64,000 nucleotides of DNA from Sulfuritalea sp. (GCA_022842325.1 JALHPU010000006.1:1-64000), one strand, 5' to 3'; counted from the first letter of the stretch, positions 18,187 through 30,646 are shown. Translations and numbers: made by a program. The notes: generated by a model from the sequence alone, not told the origin.

Positions 18187-20091
18187 TCAGCGCTCCTTGT
18201 TTTCCAGTGCAGACTTGTTGACCTTGACCGGATAATTTTCCTTGAGGCTGGCCATCCAGGCCGCGAACTCTTCCTCGGCCACGATGCGCGCATACTGCTC
18301 GGTCAGCGCGCGGGCACGCGGATCGTCCTTGCCCACCTCGCCGGCCTTGATCGTCGAACTGATTCGATACAGCGCGTAGCCCTGGCCCGGATAGGCCACG
18401 CCGGCATGCGCCGGCAACTTCGCGACGTCGGCGGCAAACACCACCCGTACGGATTCGGGCGGCAGCCCCGGCGCCTGGGTGCGGCTGATCTTGCGGGCCG
18501 GCGACCACTTGAGGTCGGTCGCCTCGCCTTTGGCCAACCGAGCCAGTTTTTCCTCGCCATCCTTGATCGCCAGTTTCACCGCTTCCTCGCGAACCAGGCG
18601 CTTCTCGATTTCACCCTTGACGGCTTCAATGGGCTGCAGAGCCGCCGGCTTGTGTTCGAGCACGCGCGCCGAGACCAGGGTGCCAGGCGCGACTTCGACG
18701 GCCTCGGAGTTGCGCTTGTTCTTCAGGCCATCGTCACTGAACAAGGCGGCGGCCAATTTCTGATTGTCGAAAGGTGCCGCCAGCTTGCCGCCCTTTGCCA
18801 GCCACTGCGTCTGCCGCAGTTCCAGTTTCCACTTGTCGGCAGCCGGCTTCAGGCTGTCGGCCTGCTCATAAACCATATTGCCGAAAGCCTCGGCCGCCTC
18901 CGAATACTTCTTGATTCCGGTTTCGCGCTTGATTTCATCCACGATCTGCGCCTTGACCTCCGCCAGCGGCTTGATCCGCTCTGGACGCACGCCCGTCACG
19001 CGAATGATGTGAAAGCCGAAGTCGGAGCGAACGACTTCCGAAATCTGCCCCTCCTTGAGCGTGAAGGCGGTGTCCTCGAAGGCCTTGACCATCGCGCCGC
19101 GAGCAAACCAGTCGAGATCGCCTCCCTTCGCCGCGGAGCCGGGATCCTGTGAATTATCCTTGGCGATCTTGGCAAAGTCGCCGGGAGTCTTGCGCACTTG
19201 CGCCAGAAGCTGCTCCGCCTTGGCCTTTGCCGCCGTGGCTTCCGCCTCCGGCGCATCCTTGGCGGCCCGAATCAGGATATGGCTGGCGCGACGCGTTTCG
19301 CCTTCCTTGTACCGATCGGCATGCGACTTGTAGTAGGCCGCGACTTCCTCGTCACCGATGGATGCCGTGGCGGTCAGCGCGTCGCGGCTCAGCACCAGGT
19401 ATTCGGCACGCACCTGTTCGGGCAACTCGAACTGTTTGCGGTTGGCCTCGTAGTATTTCTGCACCGCATCGGCGGCAAGCTGGACCCGACCGGCATAACT
19501 GTCCGGCAACAACGGCGCTTCGCTTATTTCGCGTTGCTCGAGCTGCGTAGCCAGCCAGCGGCCGGTGGCCACCTGACCGCCGATACCGGCCTCGGTCACC
19601 GGCAGCATCAGTTGCTGCATCGCCAGGTCCTGCCGCAGGCGTGCCTCGAACATCTCCTTGCTCATGCCCTGCGCCGCGACCAGCGCTTCATAACGTTCCT
19701 TGGAAAACTTGCCGTTTTCCTGCAACGACGGTACGCCGGCAATGAACTGAACCAGTTGCTCGTTGCCAATGACCAGCTTGGATTTTTGCGCCTGCTCGGC
19801 CAGCAGACGTTGCGTCACCAGCGAGTCGAGCACGGCACGGCGCATTTGCGGTGTATCGAGCATGGCCGGATCGACTTTGCCACCGAACTGGGTACGCAGG
19901 CGATCCTGTTGTTCGCGCAAGGCGGACTGCAATTCCTGCTGCGTGATCTTGCCACGTCCGACGCTGGCGACATCCGCCCCGCTATCGATGTTGCGCACGT
20001 AGGATTCAACGCCCCAGAAAGCGAACGGGAGGGTGATCAGAACAAGGAAACCCTGGGTGATTCTCTTGTTGTTGCGAACGAAATCGAGCAT
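18187..20091 (-). CDS. ppiD: Periplasmic folding chaperone/peptidyl-prolyl isomerase PpiD
   Basis: A 634-residue protein of the SurA/PpiD type anchored in the inner membrane. An N-terminal helix (FLVLITLPFAFWGVESYV) precedes a SurA-like N-terminal chaperone domain up to about residue 250. A parvulin domain follows (RASHILIRAAKDA, then GGDLDWFARGAMVKAFEDTA and SDFGFHIIRVTG), and then a long C-terminal chaperone region. It assists folding of proteins emerging from the SecYEG translocon. It lies downstream of lon and tRNA-Val on the same strand, a common proteobacterial order. Confidence 0.95.
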   Translation of the reverse strand: MLDFVRNNKRITQGFLVLITLPFAFWGVESYVRNIDSGADVASVGRGKITQQELQSALREQQDRLRTQFGGKVDPAMLDTPQMRRAVLDSLVTQRLLAEQAQKSKLVIGNEQLVQFIAGVPSLQENGKFSKERYEALVAAQGMSKEMFEARLRQDLAMQQLMLPVTEAGIGGQVATGRWLATQLEQREISEAPLLPDSYAGRVQLAADAVQKYYEANRKQFELPEQVRAEYLVLSRDALTATASIGDEEVAAYYKSHADRYKEGETRRASHILIRAAKDAPEAEATAAKAKAEQLLAQVRKTPGDFAKIAKDNSQDPGSAAKGGDLDWFARGAMVKAFEDTAFTLKEGQISEVVRSDFGFHIIRVTGVRPERIKPLAEVKAQIVDEIKRETGIKKYSEAAEAFGNMVYEQADSLKPAADKWKLELRQTQWLAKGGKLAAPFDNQKLAAALFSDDGLKNKRNSEAVEVAPGTLVSARVLEHKPAALQPIEAVKGEIEKRLVREEAVKLAIKDGEEKLARLAKGEATDLKWSPARKISRTQAPGLPPESVRVVFAADVAKLPAHAGVAYPGQGYALYRISSTIKAGEVGKDDPRARALTEQYARIVAEEEFAAWMASLKENYPVKVNKSALENKER

Positions 20092-20112
20092 GCGCTATAA
20101 ACCCTGAATGCG

Positions 20113-20140
20113 ACAAAGGCGAACTCTTGTTCGCCTTTGT
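20113..20140 (-). terminator. Hairpin after tRNA-Val
   Basis: Perfect 12-bp stem ACAAAGGCGAAC / GTTCGCCTTTGT around TCTT, five bases beyond the tRNA-Val CCA end. It probably ends the tRNA transcript upstream of ppiD. The 3' side ends in TTTGT, a modest U tail. Confidence 0.65.
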
Positions 20141-20144
20141 TCGG

Positions 20145-20220
20145 TGGTGGGTGCTGACGGGGTCGAACCGCCGACATTCTGCGTGTAAGGCAGACGCTCT
20201 ACCAACTGAGCTAAGCACCC
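20145..20220 (-). tRNA. tRNA-Val (anticodon TAC)
   Basis: A full cloverleaf is readable on the minus strand. The acceptor GGGTGCT pairs with AGCACCC. The D arm is TTAGCTCAGTTGGTAGAGC, the anticodon loop CTTACAC has anticodon TAC, and the T arm contains GGTTCGAACCC. The CCA end is encoded (20145-20147). Confidence 0.95.
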
Positions 20221-20279
20221 GCTGAACGGCGGCTACCCCTACCGGGCAGCCGGCCGCAATTCTATCAGGTCATGGCCGC

Positions 20280-22697
<2,418 letters not shown>

Positions 22698-22773
22698 CGT
22701 GTCCTTCGGTTATGAGTCACGCCATTCCACATTGGGGCGGCTGACCCGTATTCAAGGCAGCATTGCCGGCGGA

Positions 22774-24042
22774 TCAGTTCGAGCCGGAGACTTTCGGCTG
22801 GTCGGCGTAGATCATCAGCGGCTGGGCGCCGCTTTCGATGGTGGTCTCGTCGATCACGACCTTGCTCACGCTCTCCATGGTCGGCAGTTCGTACATGGTA
22901 TCGAGCAACACGTTTTCCAGAATCGAGCGCAGGCCGCGCGCACCGGTCTTGCGTTTCAAGGCCTTCTTGGCTATCGCCTGCAGTGCCGAGGGGCGCACTT
23001 CAAGTTCCACACCCTCCATCGCGAACAGCTTGTGATACTGCTTGATCAGGGCATTCTTCGGTTCGATCAAAATTTCGACCAGGGCCGCTTCATCGAGTTC
23101 CCGCAGGGTCGCGATGACCGGCAGACGCCCGATCAGTTCCGGGATCAGGCCGAACTTGATCAGGTCCTCGGGCTCGACCTGCTTCAGCATCTCGTCGATG
23201 TTACCCGCGTCGCGGCTCTTGACCTCGGCGCCGAAGCCGATGCCGCCTTTCTCCGAGCGATTGCGGATGACCTTGTCGAGGCCGTCGAAGGCGCCGCCAC
23301 AGATGAACAGGATGTTGGTCGTGTCGATCTGGATGAAATCCTGGTTCGGGTGCTTGCGCCCGCCCTGCGGCGGAATGCTCGCCACCGTGCCCTCGATCAG
23401 CTTCAACAGCGCCTGCTGCACGCCTTCGCCGGACACGTCGCGGGTGATCGAGGGGTTGTCCGACTTGCGCGAGATCTTGTCGATCTCGTCGATGTAGACA
23501 ATGCCCTGCTGCGCCTTTTCGACCTCATGGTCGCACTTTTGCAGCAGCTTCTGGATGATGTTTTCGACGTCCTCGCCGACATAGCCGGCTTCGGTCAGGG
23601 TCGTCGCATCGGCCATGACGAAGGGCACGTTCAGCGTGCGCGCCAGGGTCTGCGCCAGCAGGGTCTTGCCCGATCCGGTGGGGCCGATCAGCAGGATGTT
23701 GCTCTTCGACAGCTCGATGCCGTCGCTGCCCTTTTCCTGGTGGCGGATGCGCTTGTAATGGTTATAGACGGCGACGGCCAGTATCTTTTTCGCCGAGTCC
23801 TGCCCGATCACGTACTGATCGAGCATCTCGCGGATTTCCTTCGGCGCCGGCAGTTCGCGCTTGGCCGATCCCGCCGGCTCGGCGGCGATCTCGTCGCGAA
23901 TGATGTCATTGCACAGCTCGATGCACTCGTCGCAGATGAATACGGAGGGACCGGCGATCAGCTTCTTGACTTCATGCTGGCTCTTGCCGCAGAAGGAGCA
24001 ATACAACAGCTTTTCGCCGCCGCCAGGTTTCTTGTCCGCCAT
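22774..24042 (-). CDS. clpX: ClpXP protease ATPase subunit ClpX
   Basis: A 422-residue AAA+ unfoldase. An N-terminal C4 zinc finger (CSFCGKS then CDECIELC) is followed by Walker [17 protein letters not shown], Walker [12 protein letters not shown] and sensor 2 [10 protein letters not shown]. It unfolds tagged substrates and feeds them to ClpP, whose gene ends 24 bases upstream. The order tig-clpP-clpX-lon is conserved in proteobacteria. Confidence 0.98.
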   Translation of the reverse strand: MADKKPGGGEKLLYCSFCGKSQHEVKKLIAGPSVFICDECIELCNDIIRDEIAAEPAGSAKRELPAPKEIREMLDQYVIGQDSAKKILAVAVYNHYKRIRHQEKGSDGIELSKSNILLIGPTGSGKTLLAQTLARTLNVPFVMADATTLTEAGYVGEDVENIIQKLLQKCDHEVEKAQQGIVYIDEIDKISRKSDNPSITRDVSGEGVQQALLKLIEGTVASIPPQGGRKHPNQDFIQIDTTNILFICGGAFDGLDKVIRNRSEKGGIGFGAEVKSRDAGNIDEMLKQVEPEDLIKFGLIPELIGRLPVIATLRELDEAALVEILIEPKNALIKQYHKLFAMEGVELEVRPSALQAIAKKALKRKTGARGLRSILENVLLDTMYELPTMESVSKVVIDETTIESGAQPLMIYADQPKVSGSN

Positions 24043-24066
24043 CTTTGTCTCCGTACCAGCGAAGGA

Positions 24067-24726
24067 TCAGGCCGCGACGGCTTCGTCGCGGCTGGTCAGC
24101 ACCTTGTCGACCAGACCATACTCTACCGCGGCTTCGGCGGAAAGGAAGTTATCGCGATCGGTATCGCGCTCGATGCGCTCGATCGACTGCCCGGTATGGT
24201 GCGCCAGCATGCTGTTGAGCTTCTGCTTGAGGAACAGGATCTCCTTGGCATGGATCTCGATGTCCGAGGCCTGGCCCTGGAAGCCCCCCATCGGCTGATG
24301 GATCATCACGCGCGAATTGGGCAGGCAGTAGCGCTTGCCCTTTTCGCCGGCGGCGAGCAGGAAGGAACCCATGCTGGCCGCCTGACCGATGCACAGCGTC
24401 GAGACGTTGGGCTTGATGAACTGCATCGTGTCGTAGATGGCCATGCCCGCCGTCACGGAACCGCCCGGCGAGTTGATGTAGAAGAAGATGTCCTTGTCAG
24501 GGTTTTCCGATTCCAGAAACAGCAGCTGAGCCACGATCAGATTGGCCGTATTGTCGTTGACCTGGCCAACCAGAAAAATCACCCGTTCGCGCAGCAGGCG
24601 CGAATAGATGTCATAGGCCCGTTCGCCGCGCCCACTGGTCTCGATGACCATGGGCACCAGGCCCAAAGCCTGGGTGTCAGGGGTCGGCGTATCCCAGGCA
24701 CCACCGTTTTGACGCGAACCGTACAT
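24067..24726 (-). CDS. clpP: ClpXP protease proteolytic subunit ClpP
   Basis: A 219-residue serine peptidase. The catalytic triad is visible: Ser in [11 protein letters not shown], His in MIHQPMGG and Asp in ERDTDRDNF. The start is uncertain. The ATG at 24747 overlaps the tig stop (ATGA) but has no good Shine-Dalgarno, while GGAG sits 6 bases before the ATG at 24726, which is used here. The N-terminus ([19 protein letters not shown]) is longer than in many ClpPs and is probably a cleaved propeptide. Confidence 0.96.
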   Translation of the reverse strand: MYGSRQNGGAWDTPTPDTQALGLVPMVIETSGRGERAYDIYSRLLRERVIFLVGQVNDNTANLIVAQLLFLESENPDKDIFFYINSPGGSVTAGMAIYDTMQFIKPNVSTLCIGQAASMGSFLLAAGEKGKRYCLPNSRVMIHQPMGGFQGQASDIEIHAKEILFLKQKLNSMLAHHTGQSIERIERDTDRDNFLSAEAAVEYGLVDKVLTSRDEAVAA

Positions 24727-24743
24727 GGACATCTCCGGCAGGA

Positions 24744-26081
24744 TCATGCTGCATTACCCATCAGCGCATCGAAGGCGATGGGGGTTTCAGTGACTTTGGC
24801 GTTGGCGAGCACCCAATCCACGACGTTGTTTTCCAGCGCCAGGGCCTCGGCCTCCGCCAGTCGCTGTGGCTGGGAATAGTACCAGCGCACCACTTCCTTG
24901 GGGTCTTCGAAGGTCTCGGAAAATTCATCGACAATTGCACGCACCTGTTCGGGCTTGACATGCAGGTCCTTGGCCTTGACCAGTTCAGCCAGCAGCAGGC
25001 CGAGTTTGACCCGGCGCGTGGCCTGTTCGGTGAACCACGATGCCTCGACCGGGATGTTCTTCATGCCCATGCCGCGCTGTTCCATGTCGCGCTTCGCCGC
25101 TTCGGCCATCTGCTCCGACTCCATCGCGACCAGCGCCTTGGGCACCTCGATCGGATTCACCTTGAGCAGCGCATCCATGACCTGTTCCTTGACCTTGCCC
25201 AGCAGGCGCTTCTTGACTTCGCGTTCCAGGTTGGCGCGCACGTCGACCCGCATCTTGGCGATATCGCCATCGGCAACGCCGAGTTGTTTGGCGAATTCGG
25301 CATCGATCTCGGGCACACGGTGCGCCTCGACCTTCTTCACCGTCATCTCGAATTGAACGGTGGCACCGGCAAGTTCCGCGGCCTGGTAGTCGGCCGGAAA
25401 ACTGACGTCGAAGGTCTTGGTCTCGCCAGCCTTGACTCCAATCATCTGGGCTTCGAAATCCGGCAGCATCATGCCGGCGCCGACCATCACGCTGTAGTCG
25501 GTGGCCTTGCCGCCGGGAAACTCCTCGCCGTTCTTGCGACCGACGAAGTCGATCACCAGGCGATCCTCCTTTTCCGAGGCACGGTCGGTCTCGGCGTAGG
25601 TGACGCGCTGCTTGCGCAGGACCTCGAGGGTCTTTTCGACTTCGGCGTCGGTCACGATCAGGGTCGGCTTATCGATCGTCTGGCCCGAAATGTCGGCCAG
25701 GGTGACGTCCGGATAAACCTCGAATATGGCGGTGAAGCCCAGTTGTCCCTGTCCGGCGTCGGCCTTGGGCTCGATGCGCGGGTAGCCGGCGACGCGCAGG
25801 TTCTGTTCGCGCACTTTCTCGCCATAGGCCTTTTCCACTGCGGCACCGATGGCCTCCGAGCGCGCCTGGGAACCGTATTGCTGGGCGACCATTTTCATCG
25901 GCACCTTGCCCGGACGGAAGCCCGCCATCTTTACGGTCCGCGACATCTGCTGCAGACGCTGTGCGACATCCTTTTCTATGTCCGCCAGAACCACCGTCAT
26001 GTCGATGCGCCGTTCCAGTGCGCTGCCCGTCTCGCTTGCAGCTTCCGCCGTTGCCATGTCCGTCATCTTTGTATCCGTCAT
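24744..26081 (-). CDS. tig: Trigger factor
   Basis: A 445-residue ribosome-associated chaperone. It has the ribosome-binding signature GFRPGKVP, then an FKBP-type isomerase domain ([20 protein letters not shown]) and a helical C-terminal chaperone domain. The usual start lies closer to [18 protein letters not shown]; the ATG at 26081 adds about 25 residues rich in T, A and E with no Shine-Dalgarno in front, so ATGs at 26063 or 26054 are alternatives. It is preceded by tRNA-Leu and overlaps the possible first ATG of clpP. Confidence 0.95.
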   Translation of the reverse strand: MTDTKMTDMATAEAASETGSALERRIDMTVVLADIEKDVAQRLQQMSRTVKMAGFRPGKVPMKMVAQQYGSQARSEAIGAAVEKAYGEKVREQNLRVAGYPRIEPKADAGQGQLGFTAIFEVYPDVTLADISGQTIDKPTLIVTDAEVEKTLEVLRKQRVTYAETDRASEKEDRLVIDFVGRKNGEEFPGGKATDYSVMVGAGMMLPDFEAQMIGVKAGETKTFDVSFPADYQAAELAGATVQFEMTVKKVEAHRVPEIDAEFAKQLGVADGDIAKMRVDVRANLEREVKKRLLGKVKEQVMDALLKVNPIEVPKALVAMESEQMAEAAKRDMEQRGMGMKNIPVEASWFTEQATRRVKLGLLLAELVKAKDLHVKPEQVRAIVDEFSETFEDPKEVVRWYYSQPQRLAEAEALALENNVVDWVLANAKVTETPIAFDALMGNAA

Positions 26082-26165
26082 TGAAAAATTCGTTAAAAAA
26101 TCCGCATCGGTACGCAAGCCCGCGCAAACCCGCTCAATCCCGGCCAAACTCCTGCGTGCCAACGC

Positions 26166-26250
26166 TGGTGCCCAGGAAGGGACTCGAACCCCCACGCCTC
26201 GCGGCGCCAGAACCTAAATCTGGTGCGTCTACCAATTCCGCCACCTGGGC
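26166..26250 (-). tRNA. tRNA-Leu (anticodon TAG)
   Basis: An 85-base class II tRNA on the minus strand. The acceptor GCCCAGG pairs with CCTGGGC, the anticodon stem-loop CAGATTTAGGTTCTG carries anticodon TAG, a long variable arm follows, the T arm contains GGTTCGAGTCC, and CCA is encoded. It lies 84 bases upstream of tig on the same strand. Confidence 0.95.
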
Positions 26251-26427
26251 GCATGTCGCAAGCGGCCGGCGATGCATGGCCGCGCAACACGACGTGGATT
26301 GCGAATTTTACCTGCTTTCGCCATTTCTTTCCGGCTTGCGCCGAGCCGGCAGCGAGGCACCCGGACGCTTCGTCCCGATGGAAAGCCGCATGCGCGGAAA
26401 GCTCTGTAGCTATACTCCTGCCGCATC

Positions 26428-27252
26428 ATGGCCGTCGAACACTACGAAAACTTCCCGGTTGCCTCGATTCTGCTGCCGGCGCCCCTGCGCGAGCCGGTCG
26501 CGGCGATCTATGGCTTCGCCCGCAGCGCCGACGACTTCGCCGACGAAGGCGATCTGTCGCCCGGACAGCGCAGCGCGCTGCTGGCCGGGTATCAGGCGGA
26601 ACTCGACGCAATCGAACGCGGCGAACCGACGCAGCATCCGGTGTTCGTCCGTCTGCGGCCGGTGATCGCGCATTACAGCCTGCCGCTGCAACTGTTTCGC
26701 GACCTGCTCGATGCCTTCCAGCAGGACGTGGTCAAGCAACGCTATGCCGACTTTGCCGAACTGATGGACTACTGCCGCCGTTCCGCCGATCCGGTCGGCC
26801 GCCTGCTGCTGCACCTGTTCGGCCAGGCCACGACGCAGAACCTGTCGCGCTCCGACGCCATCTGCTCGGCGCTGCAGTTGATCAACCACTGGCAGGATGT
26901 CGGCATCGACGCCGCCAAGGGCAGCCATGGCAGGATTTACCTGCCACAGGACGAGATGACCCGCTTCGGCGTCGATGAAACGACGATTCATCGCCGTGTC
27001 GCCAGCGCCGACTTCAAGCAGCTTCTGCGCTTCCAAATAAATCGCGCCCGATCCCTGATGCTTTCGGGCGCCCCGCTCGGCTGGGACCTGCCGGGTCGCA
27101 TCGGCCTCGAAATCCGCGCCATCGTCGCCGGCGGCCTGCGCATCCTGGATAAAATCGAGGCCATCGATTACGACGTATTCATTCGGCGGCCAAAGCTCGA
27201 AGCCTTCGACTGGCCACTGATCCTGTGGCGCTCGCTGGTCCGTCCCCTATGA
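26428..27252 (+). CDS. hpnC: Hydroxysqualene synthase HpnC
   Basis: A 274-residue member of the squalene/phytoene synthase family. The first Asp-rich motif is ARSADDFADE and the second is HWQDVGIDAAKG, with the family GRIYLPQDEM segment following. In the HpnCDE route this protein converts presqualene diphosphate to hydroxysqualene. The assignment as HpnC rests on its N-terminus (MAVEHYENFPVASILLPAPL) and its place first in the hpnC-hpnD-hpnE set. Its stop overlaps the hpnD start (ATGA). Confidence 0.95.
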   Translation: MAVEHYENFPVASILLPAPLREPVAAIYGFARSADDFADEGDLSPGQRSALLAGYQAELDAIERGEPTQHPVFVRLRPVIAHYSLPLQLFRDLLDAFQQDVVKQRYADFAELMDYCRRSADPVGRLLLHLFGQATTQNLSRSDAICSALQLINHWQDVGIDAAKGSHGRIYLPQDEMTRFGVDETTIHRRVASADFKQLLRFQINRARSLMLSGAPLGWDLPGRIGLEIRAIVAGGLRILDKIEAIDYDVFIRRPKLEAFDWPLILWRSLVRPL

Positions 27253-28082
27253 CTCCCGATCAATATTGCCAGGAACGCGCGGCCGGCAGCGGCTCCAGCT
27301 TCTACTACAGCTTCCTGTTCCTCGAACCGCGCCGGCGCCAGGCGATCACGGCGCTGTATGCCTTCTGCCGCGAAGTCGACGACGTGGTCGACGAATGTCC
27401 CGATACCGAACTGGCGCGCACCAAGCTCGCCTGGTGGCGCGGCGAGGTGAAGGCCTTGTTCGAGGGCCGTCCCAGCCATCCCGTGACGCAGGCGCTGACG
27501 ACCACCCTGAAAAGCTTCTACCTGCCGCAGGAGCAGTTGCTGGAGATCATCGACGGCATGGAAATGGACCTCGAACAGGTCCGCTATGCCGATTTCAAGG
27601 CGCTGAACCTGTACTGCTACCGCGTCGCCAGCGTGGTCGGCCTGCTTGCCGCCGAAATCTTCGGCTACCGCGAGCGCCAAACACTGAAATACGCGCACGA
27701 CCTGGGCCTCGCCTTCCAGCTCACCAACATCATCCGCGACGTCGGCGAAGACGCGCGGCGCGGCCGCATCTACCTGCCGCAGGACGAGCTGGCGCGCTTC
27801 GGCGTCACCGAGGCGGATCTGCTCCATGCCAATCATTCGGACAACTTCCGCCGCCTGATGGCCTTCCAGGTCGAGCGCGCCCAGGCCACCTATCAACAGG
27901 CCTTTGCCCAGCTGCCGGCGGCCGACCGCAAGGCGCAGCGCGCCGGCCTGGTCATGGCGGCGATCTACCGCGCCACGCTGAATGAAATCGTGCGCGACAG
28001 CTATCGTGTGCTGGATCAGCGCATCTCGCTGCCGCCACTGCGCAAGTTGTGGCTGGCGGGGAAAACCTGGTTTCTGGCGTGA
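27249..28082 (+). CDS. hpnD: Presqualene diphosphate synthase HpnD
   Basis: A 277-residue prenyl condensing enzyme that joins two farnesyl diphosphates into presqualene diphosphate. It has the two Asp-rich motifs REVDDVVDE and IIRDVGEDARRG, with YLPQDELARFGV next to the second. The start at 27249 overlaps the hpnC stop and matches the family (MTPDQYCQERAAGSGSSFYY). The stop overlaps the GTG start of hpnE (GTGA), so the three genes are translationally coupled. Confidence 0.96.
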   Translation: MTPDQYCQERAAGSGSSFYYSFLFLEPRRRQAITALYAFCREVDDVVDECPDTELARTKLAWWRGEVKALFEGRPSHPVTQALTTTLKSFYLPQEQLLEIIDGMEMDLEQVRYADFKALNLYCYRVASVVGLLAAEIFGYRERQTLKYAHDLGLAFQLTNIIRDVGEDARRGRIYLPQDELARFGVTEADLLHANHSDNFRRLMAFQVERAQATYQQAFAQLPAADRKAQRAGLVMAAIYRATLNEIVRDSYRVLDQRISLPPLRKLWLAGKTWFLA

Positions 28083-29335
28083 AGCTGGCCGTCATCGGCG
28101 CCGGCTATGCCGGCATGGCGGCGGCCGTCGAACTGGCTGCGGCCGGCCATCAGGTGGAGGTTTTCGAAGCCTCGCGCACCCTCGGCGGGCGCGCCCGCGC
28201 GGCGCAGATCGACGGCTTCAGCGTGGACAACGGACAGCACATCCTGATCGGTGCCTACAGCGAAACCCTGCGCCTGATGCGCACCGTCGGCGCCGATCCC
28301 GACGCCCTGCTCAAGCGCATGCCCTTGCGCCTGGAATTTCCCGGCGAATTCCTGATGTGCGCCCCACGCCTGCCGGCGCCGCTGCATACGCTGTTTGCCC
28401 TGCTCTTCGCCCACGGACTCGACTGGCGCGAAAAATTGGCGGCGATCCGGCTCATGAGTGCGCTGCAGACCCGGCGCTTTCGCATCGGGCCGGACCTCAC
28501 GGTCAGCGCGTGGCTGGACCGCAATAAAACGCCGTCCCGCCAGCGCCGACTGCTGTGGGAACCGCTGTGCATCGCCGCGCTGAACACGCCAGCCGAACGC
28601 GCCTCGGCCCAGGTGCTGGCCAATGTGCTGCGCGACAGCCTGGGCGGCATCCGCGAGGCGAGCGACCTGCTGCTGCCGCAGGTCGATCTGACCGCCCTGT
28701 TCCCGGAACCGGCGGCGCAGTTCGTCGCCCAGCACGGCGGCGCGGTCCATACCGGCCGGCGCGTCGCCTCGCTGCGGCGCGAAGGCGACGCCTGGCTGAT
28801 CGACGATGCAGGCCCCTACGCGCAGATCGTGCTCGCCGTGGCGCCCTATCATCTCGGCACCCTCGTGCCGGAACTGGAACCGCAGGTAGCGCATTTCGAA
28901 TGGGAACCCATCGTCACCAGCTACTTCAGCTACCCGGAATGGGTGCGCCTGCCGCAAACGATGCTGGGCGTCGACGCCGGCCTCGCGCAATGGCTGTTCG
29001 ATCGCGGCGCCCTGTGCGGGCAGGATGGCCTGATCGCCGCCGTGATCAGCGCCCGCGGCCGCCATCTGGATTTGCCCACGGCCGAACTGGAACGCCGCAT
29101 CCACCAGGAAATCGCCCGCCTGGTGCCGGACCTGCCGTCACCGCTGAAGGTGCAGACCATCACCGAAAAGCGCGCCACCTTCGCCTGCGTGCCGAATCTG
29201 CAACGGCCGCCGGCACGCACCGAATTTTCGGGCCTGTGGCTGGCCGGCGACTACGTCGCCAGCGATTATCCGGCGACCCTCGAAGGCGCCGTGCGCAGCG
29301 GCGTCGCCGCGGCGCAGGCGATACTCGCCGCCTGA
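28079..29335 (+). CDS. hpnE: FAD-dependent hydroxysqualene dehydroxylase HpnE
   Basis: A 418-residue flavin amine-oxidase-like enzyme that reduces hydroxysqualene to squalene. The N-terminal dinucleotide fold reads VIGAGYAGMAAAVELAAAGH, the ASRTLGGRARA segment is typical, and the C-terminal LWLAGDYVASDYPATLEGAV is the second FAD-binding motif. The GTG start at 28079 overlaps the hpnD stop and puts the nucleotide fold at the extreme N-terminus. No squalene-hopene cyclase gene is present in this window, so hopanoid production can only be suspected. Confidence 0.95.
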   Translation: MKLAVIGAGYAGMAAAVELAAAGHQVEVFEASRTLGGRARAAQIDGFSVDNGQHILIGAYSETLRLMRTVGADPDALLKRMPLRLEFPGEFLMCAPRLPAPLHTLFALLFAHGLDWREKLAAIRLMSALQTRRFRIGPDLTVSAWLDRNKTPSRQRRLLWEPLCIAALNTPAERASAQVLANVLRDSLGGIREASDLLLPQVDLTALFPEPAAQFVAQHGGAVHTGRRVASLRREGDAWLIDDAGPYAQIVLAVAPYHLGTLVPELEPQVAHFEWEPIVTSYFSYPEWVRLPQTMLGVDAGLAQWLFDRGALCGQDGLIAAVISARGRHLDLPTAELERRIHQEIARLVPDLPSPLKVQTITEKRATFACVPNLQRPPARTEFSGLWLAGDYVASDYPATLEGAVRSGVAAAQAILAA

Positions 29336-29343
29336 TTCAGCTC

Positions 29344-30015
29344 TCAGTTGTCGAGCCGCCCGCCCGACAGGCGCAGCGTGCGCCCGCAGCGATGCGCCAG
29401 GGCCTCGTCGTGGGTCACCAGGATCAGCGTGGTGCCGGCTTCGGCATTCATGGCAAACATCAGGTCGATGACCTGCGCGCCGGTGGCGGCATCGAGGTTG
29501 CCGGTCGGCTCGTCGGCCAGCAGCAGTTGCGGGCGCATGGCGAAGGCGCGCGCCAGCGCCACGCGCTGCTGCTCGCCGCCGGAAAGATGCTTGGGATAGT
29601 GCCCCAGCCGGGCGCCGAGGCCGACCCGCTCCAGCATGGCTTCGGCCGTGGCGCGGGCGTCGCTGCGGCCGGCCAGTTCCAGCGGCAGCATGGTGTTCTC
29701 CAGCGCGGTCAGGGCCGGCAGCAGCTGGAAGGACTGGAAGACAAAGCCGAGCAGCCGGCCGCGCAATTCCGCGCGGGCATCTTCGTCGAGCGCGGCGAGA
29801 TCCTGCCCGCCCAGGTGCACGGTGCCCGACGAGGGCAGATCGAGGCCGGCCATCAGGCCCAGCAGCGTGGACTTGCCCGAACCCGAGGCGCCGACGATGG
29901 CCACCGCCTCGCCTGCCGTTACGGCGAATGAAATCTCGTGCAGAATCGTAAGCGTGCCATCGCCGCTGGGCACGCTCTTGCCCAATGCCGCTACATCGAT
30001 CACCGCATCTGTCAT
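29344..30015 (-). CDS. ybbA: ABC transporter ATPase, YbbA type
   Basis: A 223-residue stand-alone ATPase of the LolD/MacB group. It has Walker A GASGSGKSTLLGLMAGLD, signature LSGGEQQRVALARA, Walker B LLLADEPTGNLD and the H-loop LVTHDEA. It starts 16 bases from the divergent tesA, the same arrangement as E. coli ybbA-tesA. The usual partner permease (YbbP, FtsX-like) does not follow: the gene ends 8 bases from the end of the convergent hpnE. Confidence 0.9.
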   Translation of the reverse strand: MTDAVIDVAALGKSVPSGDGTLTILHEISFAVTAGEAVAIVGASGSGKSTLLGLMAGLDLPSSGTVHLGGQDLAALDEDARAELRGRLLGFVFQSFQLLPALTALENTMLPLELAGRSDARATAEAMLERVGLGARLGHYPKHLSGGEQQRVALARAFAMRPQLLLADEPTGNLDAATGAQVIDLMFAMNAEAGTTLILVTHDEALAHRCGRTLRLSGGRLDN

Positions 30016-30031
30016 CAAACCACTTTCAACC

Positions 30032-30646
30032 ATGTTCAAGAAACTTGCCTCCTGCCTGTTGCTGCTGTTGTGTTTCAGTCTGTCCGCCGCTGCGGCTGAA
30101 CAACGCATTCTGGTCTATGGCGACAGCCTCTCCGCCGGTTTCGGCATTGGCGTCAGCCAGAGCTGGCCGGCCCTGCTCGGACAGCGGCTGCAGGCCAAGG
30201 GTTCCCGCTACAGCCTGAGCAACGCCAGCATCAGCGGTGAAACCACGGCCGGCGGGCGGGCGCGCTTCGCCGCGACACTGGCCCGTTTCAAACCGACCGT
30301 CGTGATCCTGGCCCTGGGCGCCAACGACGGCTTGCGCGGCCTGCCGGTCGCCGCCATGAAGGACAACCTGGCCTTCATGGTGAAACTGGCGAAGAAACAG
30401 AAAATCAAGGTGCTGCTGGTCGGCATGCAGCTGCCGCCGAACTACGGCGCGAAATACCGCGACGAATTCGATGCCGCCTACCGCGACATTGCCAAACGCG
30501 AAAAAATTGCCCTGCTGCCCTTCCTGCTGGAACCCATCGCGCTCGACCGCAATGCCTACCAGGCCGACGGCCTGCATCCGACCGCCGCGGCACAGCCGAA
30601 GCTGCTCGATCATGTCTGGAGCGCCCTGCAACCGCTGCTCGGCTGA
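30032..30646 (+). CDS. tesA: Periplasmic GDSL esterase/thioesterase I TesA
   Basis: A 204-residue SGNH hydrolase with a signal peptide (LASCLLLLLCFSLSAAAA). Catalytic Ser32 lies in YGDSLSAGFG. Block II Gly is in SISGETTAGG, block III Asn in ALGANDG, and the Asp/His pair in DGLHPT. It hydrolyses acyl-CoAs and small esters in the periplasm. Its divergence from ybbA is conserved in many proteobacteria. Confidence 0.95.
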   Translation: MFKKLASCLLLLLCFSLSAAAAEQRILVYGDSLSAGFGIGVSQSWPALLGQRLQAKGSRYSLSNASISGETTAGGRARFAATLARFKPTVVILALGANDGLRGLPVAAMKDNLAFMVKLAKKQKIKVLLVGMQLPPNYGAKYRDEFDAAYRDIAKREKIALLPFLLEPIALDRNAYQADGLHPTAAAQPKLLDHVWSALQPLLG

